The position numbers were made by a program, and so were the translations under genes. 8,370 nt of DNA from contig DOVL01000082.1 in assembly GCA_003520105.1 (NCBI GenBank), positions 1-8,370 on the forward strand. Direction: 5' to 3'. Below, in pieces: positions 6,195 through 8,370 of this stretch. The notes beneath the pieces were generated by a model. It saw only the letters and a program-made list of their open reading frames with translations, was not told the DNA's origin and did no database searches. Source of the DNA: Lachnospiraceae bacterium. Lineage in GTDB: Bacteria > Bacillota > Clostridia > Lachnospirales > Lachnospiraceae. Each line of letters begins with the position of its first letter. Within the stretch, counting starts at the first letter, position 1.

Positions 6195-6737
6195 ATGTCT
6201 GAGTTTTTTGATCTGTATGACATAAACAGAAACAGAACCGGTAAGACTTTAGAGCGAGGAACGAAGGTGCCCGAAGGCTACTATCGTCTCGTTGTACATG
6301 TGTGCGTATTCGGAAGTGACGGCAGGCTGCTGATACAGAAGAGACAGCCATTCAAAAACGGATGGTCAGGCATGTGGGATCTGACCGCAGGCGGCAGTGC
6401 GCTCGCAGGGGATTCAAGCCAGCAGGCAGCTTCCAGAGAGCTGAAGGAAGAGATAGGGCTCGATTATGACCTTACCGGAGTACGTCCGGCAATGACGATA
6501 TACTTCGACGGTGGTTTTAACGATATATATACAATAAATCTGGATGTTGATCTTGGCAGCCTTAAGCTTCAGGAGACTGAGGTAGAACAGGTTAAGTGGG
6601 CTACTGAGGAAGAAATACTTGAGATGCTCCGCAACAAGGAGTTTGTGTTATATAAGTCGTCCTTTATATCGCTCCTGTATTTCCTCAGAAATCATAACGG
6701 CGCCTTTACACATAAGGATCCGACAAAGAAACACTGA
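6195..6737 (+). CDS. NUDIX hydrolase, isopentenyl-diphosphate-isomerase-like subgroup
   Basis: Cytoplasmic hydrolase expected to cleave a nucleoside-diphosphate-linked or other diphosphate substrate using Mg2+ or Mn2+. The 180-residue protein opens with the EFFDLYDINRNRTGK and RG-x-KVPEGYYRLVVHV pattern of the IPP-isomerase-like NUDIX subgroup, then LLIQKRQ and GMWDLTAGG. The NUDIX box runs from G67 to L89: the REUXEEXGU core is intact (R81, E82, L83, E85, E86, G88, L89), but the upstream conserved Glu is Asp73. The ATG at 6195 has an excellent GGGGAGG site seven bases upstream. It is transcribed alone, divergent from the 182-aa gene and convergent with the EAL gene, ending at a strong terminator. 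True IPP isomerase is unlikely given the missing isomerase-specific Cys and Glu context, but it cannot be excluded by eye. The substrate is unknown. Confidence 0.92.
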   Translation: MSEFFDLYDINRNRTGKTLERGTKVPEGYYRLVVHVCVFGSDGRLLIQKRQPFKNGWSGMWDLTAGGSALAGDSSQQAASRELKEEIGLDYDLTGVRPAMTIYFDGGFNDIYTINLDVDLGSLKLQETEVEQVKWATEEEILEMLRNKEFVLYKSSFISLLYFLRNHNGAFTHKDPTKKH

Positions 6738-6803
6738 AAAACACAAATAGCAATAATCAAACGCCAATCAATCATCATTAATAATGGTAATAAACAGCAA
6801 AAT

Positions 6804-6860
6804 AAATCCCATGTGAATCATGTTGAGGTGCACCCTCAGCCATCACATGGGATTTTTTTT
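6804..6860. terminator. Strong bidirectional intrinsic terminator
   Basis: A perfect 13-bp stem, AAATCCCATGTGA (6804-6816) with TCACATGGGATTT (6843-6855), is followed by T8 (6853-6860) on the plus strand. On the minus strand it is followed by TTTATTTT. Inside the 26-base loop a second stem, GTTGAGG/CCTCAGC (6822-6828/6834-6840, one G-U pair), closes around TGCAC. It lies between the convergent NUDIX and EAL genes and should stop transcripts from both. The apical GGTGCACC is palindromic, so both transcripts show it. Confidence 0.9.
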
Positions 6861-6909
6861 AATCATACAACAGGATACCGTGTTCCTATGATATAATAAC
6901 CGTTTTATG

Positions 6910-8370
6910 CTATTCTTCCGGATATATCTGCTGATCTATCCTGTATTCAAATTCTTCCTTCGGAAGCGGTCTGTCGAAGAAATAGCCCTGCGCTATATTG
7001 CAGTTATTTCTACGAAGCACCTCAAGCTGATCCATAGTCTCGACACCCTCGATAACACACTCAAGCCCCATATCCTGGGCAAGAGAGATAACGTGCTTGA
7101 ACATAAGGTTGTCGATACTTCTTTCGTCGTTCGTATTTTTCGGAACGAAATTCTTATCAACCTTGAGTACATTCCATGGAATCTCGCGGATCAGATTGAG
7201 TGATGAGTAACCCATTCCGAAATCATCAACAGCTGTCCAGACACCCTGCTCCTGCAGTCCGCTTACGACTCTCTTCAGATCTCGGAAGAAAACATCTGTC
7301 GTGGTCTCTGTAAGCTCAATCTCGATATATTCATGAGGAACATTATTTCTGTCGATGATCTCCATAATGTGATCCAGAAGATCAACATCCACCAGATGCT
7401 TTCTTGACATATTTACCGATACACGGACAACCTCCCTGCCTTCATCCAGCCATCTGCGGATATCCCTGCAGACGTGATCCAGCATATAGAAATCCAGCTC
7501 GCAGATATCGTTATTTATCTCAAGAATCGGGATAAATTCCATCGGAGGAACGATCTTGCCCTTCTTCATCCAGCGGCAGAGAGCCTCTGCTCCAACAAGC
7601 TTTTTGGTGACAATATCGACCTTCGGCTGATAATAAACAAGGAATTCTTCTTTCTCCAGACCCTTCTTATATTCGGTCTGAACCTTCTTGACACGGTCCT
7701 TCTCGGCCTTCATCTTATCGTCATAAATAACGATGGCTCCTTCTGTCTCACGCTTAGCTGCATTGCCCGCGATCATGATCTTGTCCATGATGTCGCCCGG
7801 GCTCTTCATCATAAAAGGATTCGGAAGCATATAGATACCTGCCGCCGCCGATACCCTTACAGACTTTTCACCGGCTTCATCATAAGGAACATTTGTGCCG
7901 GAAAGAAGTTCAAAAACCTCTCTCTTAACCTTACGGTCAAATATACCAATATATTTATCACCACCCAGACGGATGATTATGCCTGTATCACCTATAGCCT
8001 TCTCAACCATATGGTAGAAGTTACGTAAAACAGCGTCTCCGTTCTTACGCCCTATCTCCTGATTAACTATACCAAAATTGTGCAGATCAAAATGGAAAGC
8101 AATCTTTCCTCCCAGGCGGTTCTCTGAATTGGCTATATCCAGATAACGGGCAAAAGCACGGAAATTACGAAAACCCTCGATATCATGAAAACCGAAATCC
8201 TCAACTGTTCTGATGAGGCGCTTACGACTGACGAAGCCGATAATTATTCTGAACAGGGTGTCAAGCTGTTCCATCTCCTCGCCGGTCCATTCTTCATCAT
8301 TATCCTCAACATAGAGAGTTCCTATGATGACCGCTTTGGTTTGTGATACGATACGAAGATGATAAAGTAT
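6910..8370 (-). CDS. GAF(partial)-GGDEF(degenerate)-EAL protein, probable c-di-GMP phosphodiesterase, 5' end outside window
   Basis: Hydrolyses the second messenger c-di-GMP to pGpG. The frame stays open to position 8370, so the gene is partial (486 residues visible) and the ATG at 8274 is internal. The first 45 visible residues (IIGTLYVEDNDEEWTGEEM and the helix after it) look like the end of a GAF sensor domain. Counting from the internal Met, the GGDEF domain (about 56-185) is degenerate: GGDKY (104-108) replaces GGDEF, the first metal Asp is kept in FDLHNF, and there is no RxxD inhibitory site; it is probably catalytically dead and may bind GTP as a regulator. The EAL domain (about 205-445) keeps all expected catalytic residues: E230 (AEALCRW), N288, E320 (ELTE), D350-D351 (DDFGMGYSSL), K371, E409 (EGVE) and Q429 (AQGY). 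It ends at a shared terminator. Confidence 0.92.
   Translation of the reverse strand: MLYHLRIVSQTKAVIIGTLYVEDNDEEWTGEEMEQLDTLFRIIIGFVSRKRLIRTVEDFGFHDIEGFRNFRAFARYLDIANSENRLGGKIAFHFDLHNFGIVNQEIGRKNGDAVLRNFYHMVEKAIGDTGIIIRLGGDKYIGIFDRKVKREVFELLSGTNVPYDEAGEKSVRVSAAAGIYMLPNPFMMKSPGDIMDKIMIAGNAAKRETEGAIVIYDDKMKAEKDRVKKVQTEYKKGLEKEEFLVYYQPKVDIVTKKLVGAEALCRWMKKGKIVPPMEFIPILEINNDICELDFYMLDHVCRDIRRWLDEGREVVRVSVNMSRKHLVDVDLLDHIMEIIDRNNVPHEYIEIELTETTTDVFFRDLKRVVSGLQEQGVWTAVDDFGMGYSSLNLIREIPWNVLKVDKNFVPKNTNDERSIDNLMFKHVISLAQDMGLECVIEGVETMDQLEVLRRNNCNIAQGYFFDRPLPKEEFEYRIDQQIYPEE

Overview
The window reads as ordinary chromosome of an anaerobic Gram-positive Clostridia-type bacterium, most likely of the Lachnospiraceae (Butyrivibrio/Roseburia-like). 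Basis: medium-low G+C with frequent ATA and AGA codons, strong purine-rich Shine-Dalgarno sites (AAAGGAG, GGGAGGA, GGGGAGG), near-consensus TATAAT promoters with a TG extension, compact U-tailed terminators, and a ferredoxin-linked 2-oxoacid oxidoreductase, which points to an anaerobic lifestyle. The genus is inference; no rRNA or marker gene is present.

Layout. (1) 108-3083, minus strand: a two-gene ABC operon. A fused FtsX/MacB-type permease of 749 aa comes first and its 228-aa ATPase follows after 39 bases. A promoter region with an 11-bp-period direct repeat (two copies of TCTAACAGTT) precedes it and suggests control by an OmpR-family response regulator. (2) 3084-3435: a 352-base stretch without an intact gene. 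It holds that promoter, a long hairpin terminator at 3222-3279, a 43-codon membrane-helix reading frame with no normal start codon (probably a gene remnant), and a 17-bp tandem repeat overlapping the iorA stop. (3) 3436-5385, minus strand: iorA, the large subunit of indolepyruvate:ferredoxin oxidoreductase. It carries an unusual Asn/Ser/Thr-rich linker of about 50 residues and has no iorB beside it. (4) 5472-6020, minus strand: a 182-aa protein I do not recognise, whose first 80 residues resemble the C-terminal domain of ribosomal protein L7/L12 (or ClpS). Its start should be the ATG at 6020, not the GTG at 6053. (5) 6021-6194: a divergent promoter region serving gene 4 and the NUDIX gene. (6) 6195-6737, plus strand: a NUDIX hydrolase of the IPP-isomerase-like group, with its -10 box inside a perfect 8-bp inverted repeat. 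(7) 6738-6909: a convergent intergenic region with a strong bidirectional terminator. (8) 6910-8370, minus strand: the C-terminal part of a c-di-GMP phosphodiesterase (end of a GAF-like domain, degenerate GGDEF, intact EAL), running out of the window at its 5' end.

The genes look like separately controlled units and not one pathway. Each unit has its own promoter and most have a terminator. I found no phage, transposon, CRISPR array, RNA gene, or clearly new multi-gene system. The items most worth following up are regulatory or structural: the shared UGCACC loop of the two terminators, the 11-bp direct repeats before the ABC operon, the operator-like dyad over the NUDIX -10 box, the start-less membrane ORF, the IorA linker, and the L7/L12-like unknown protein.
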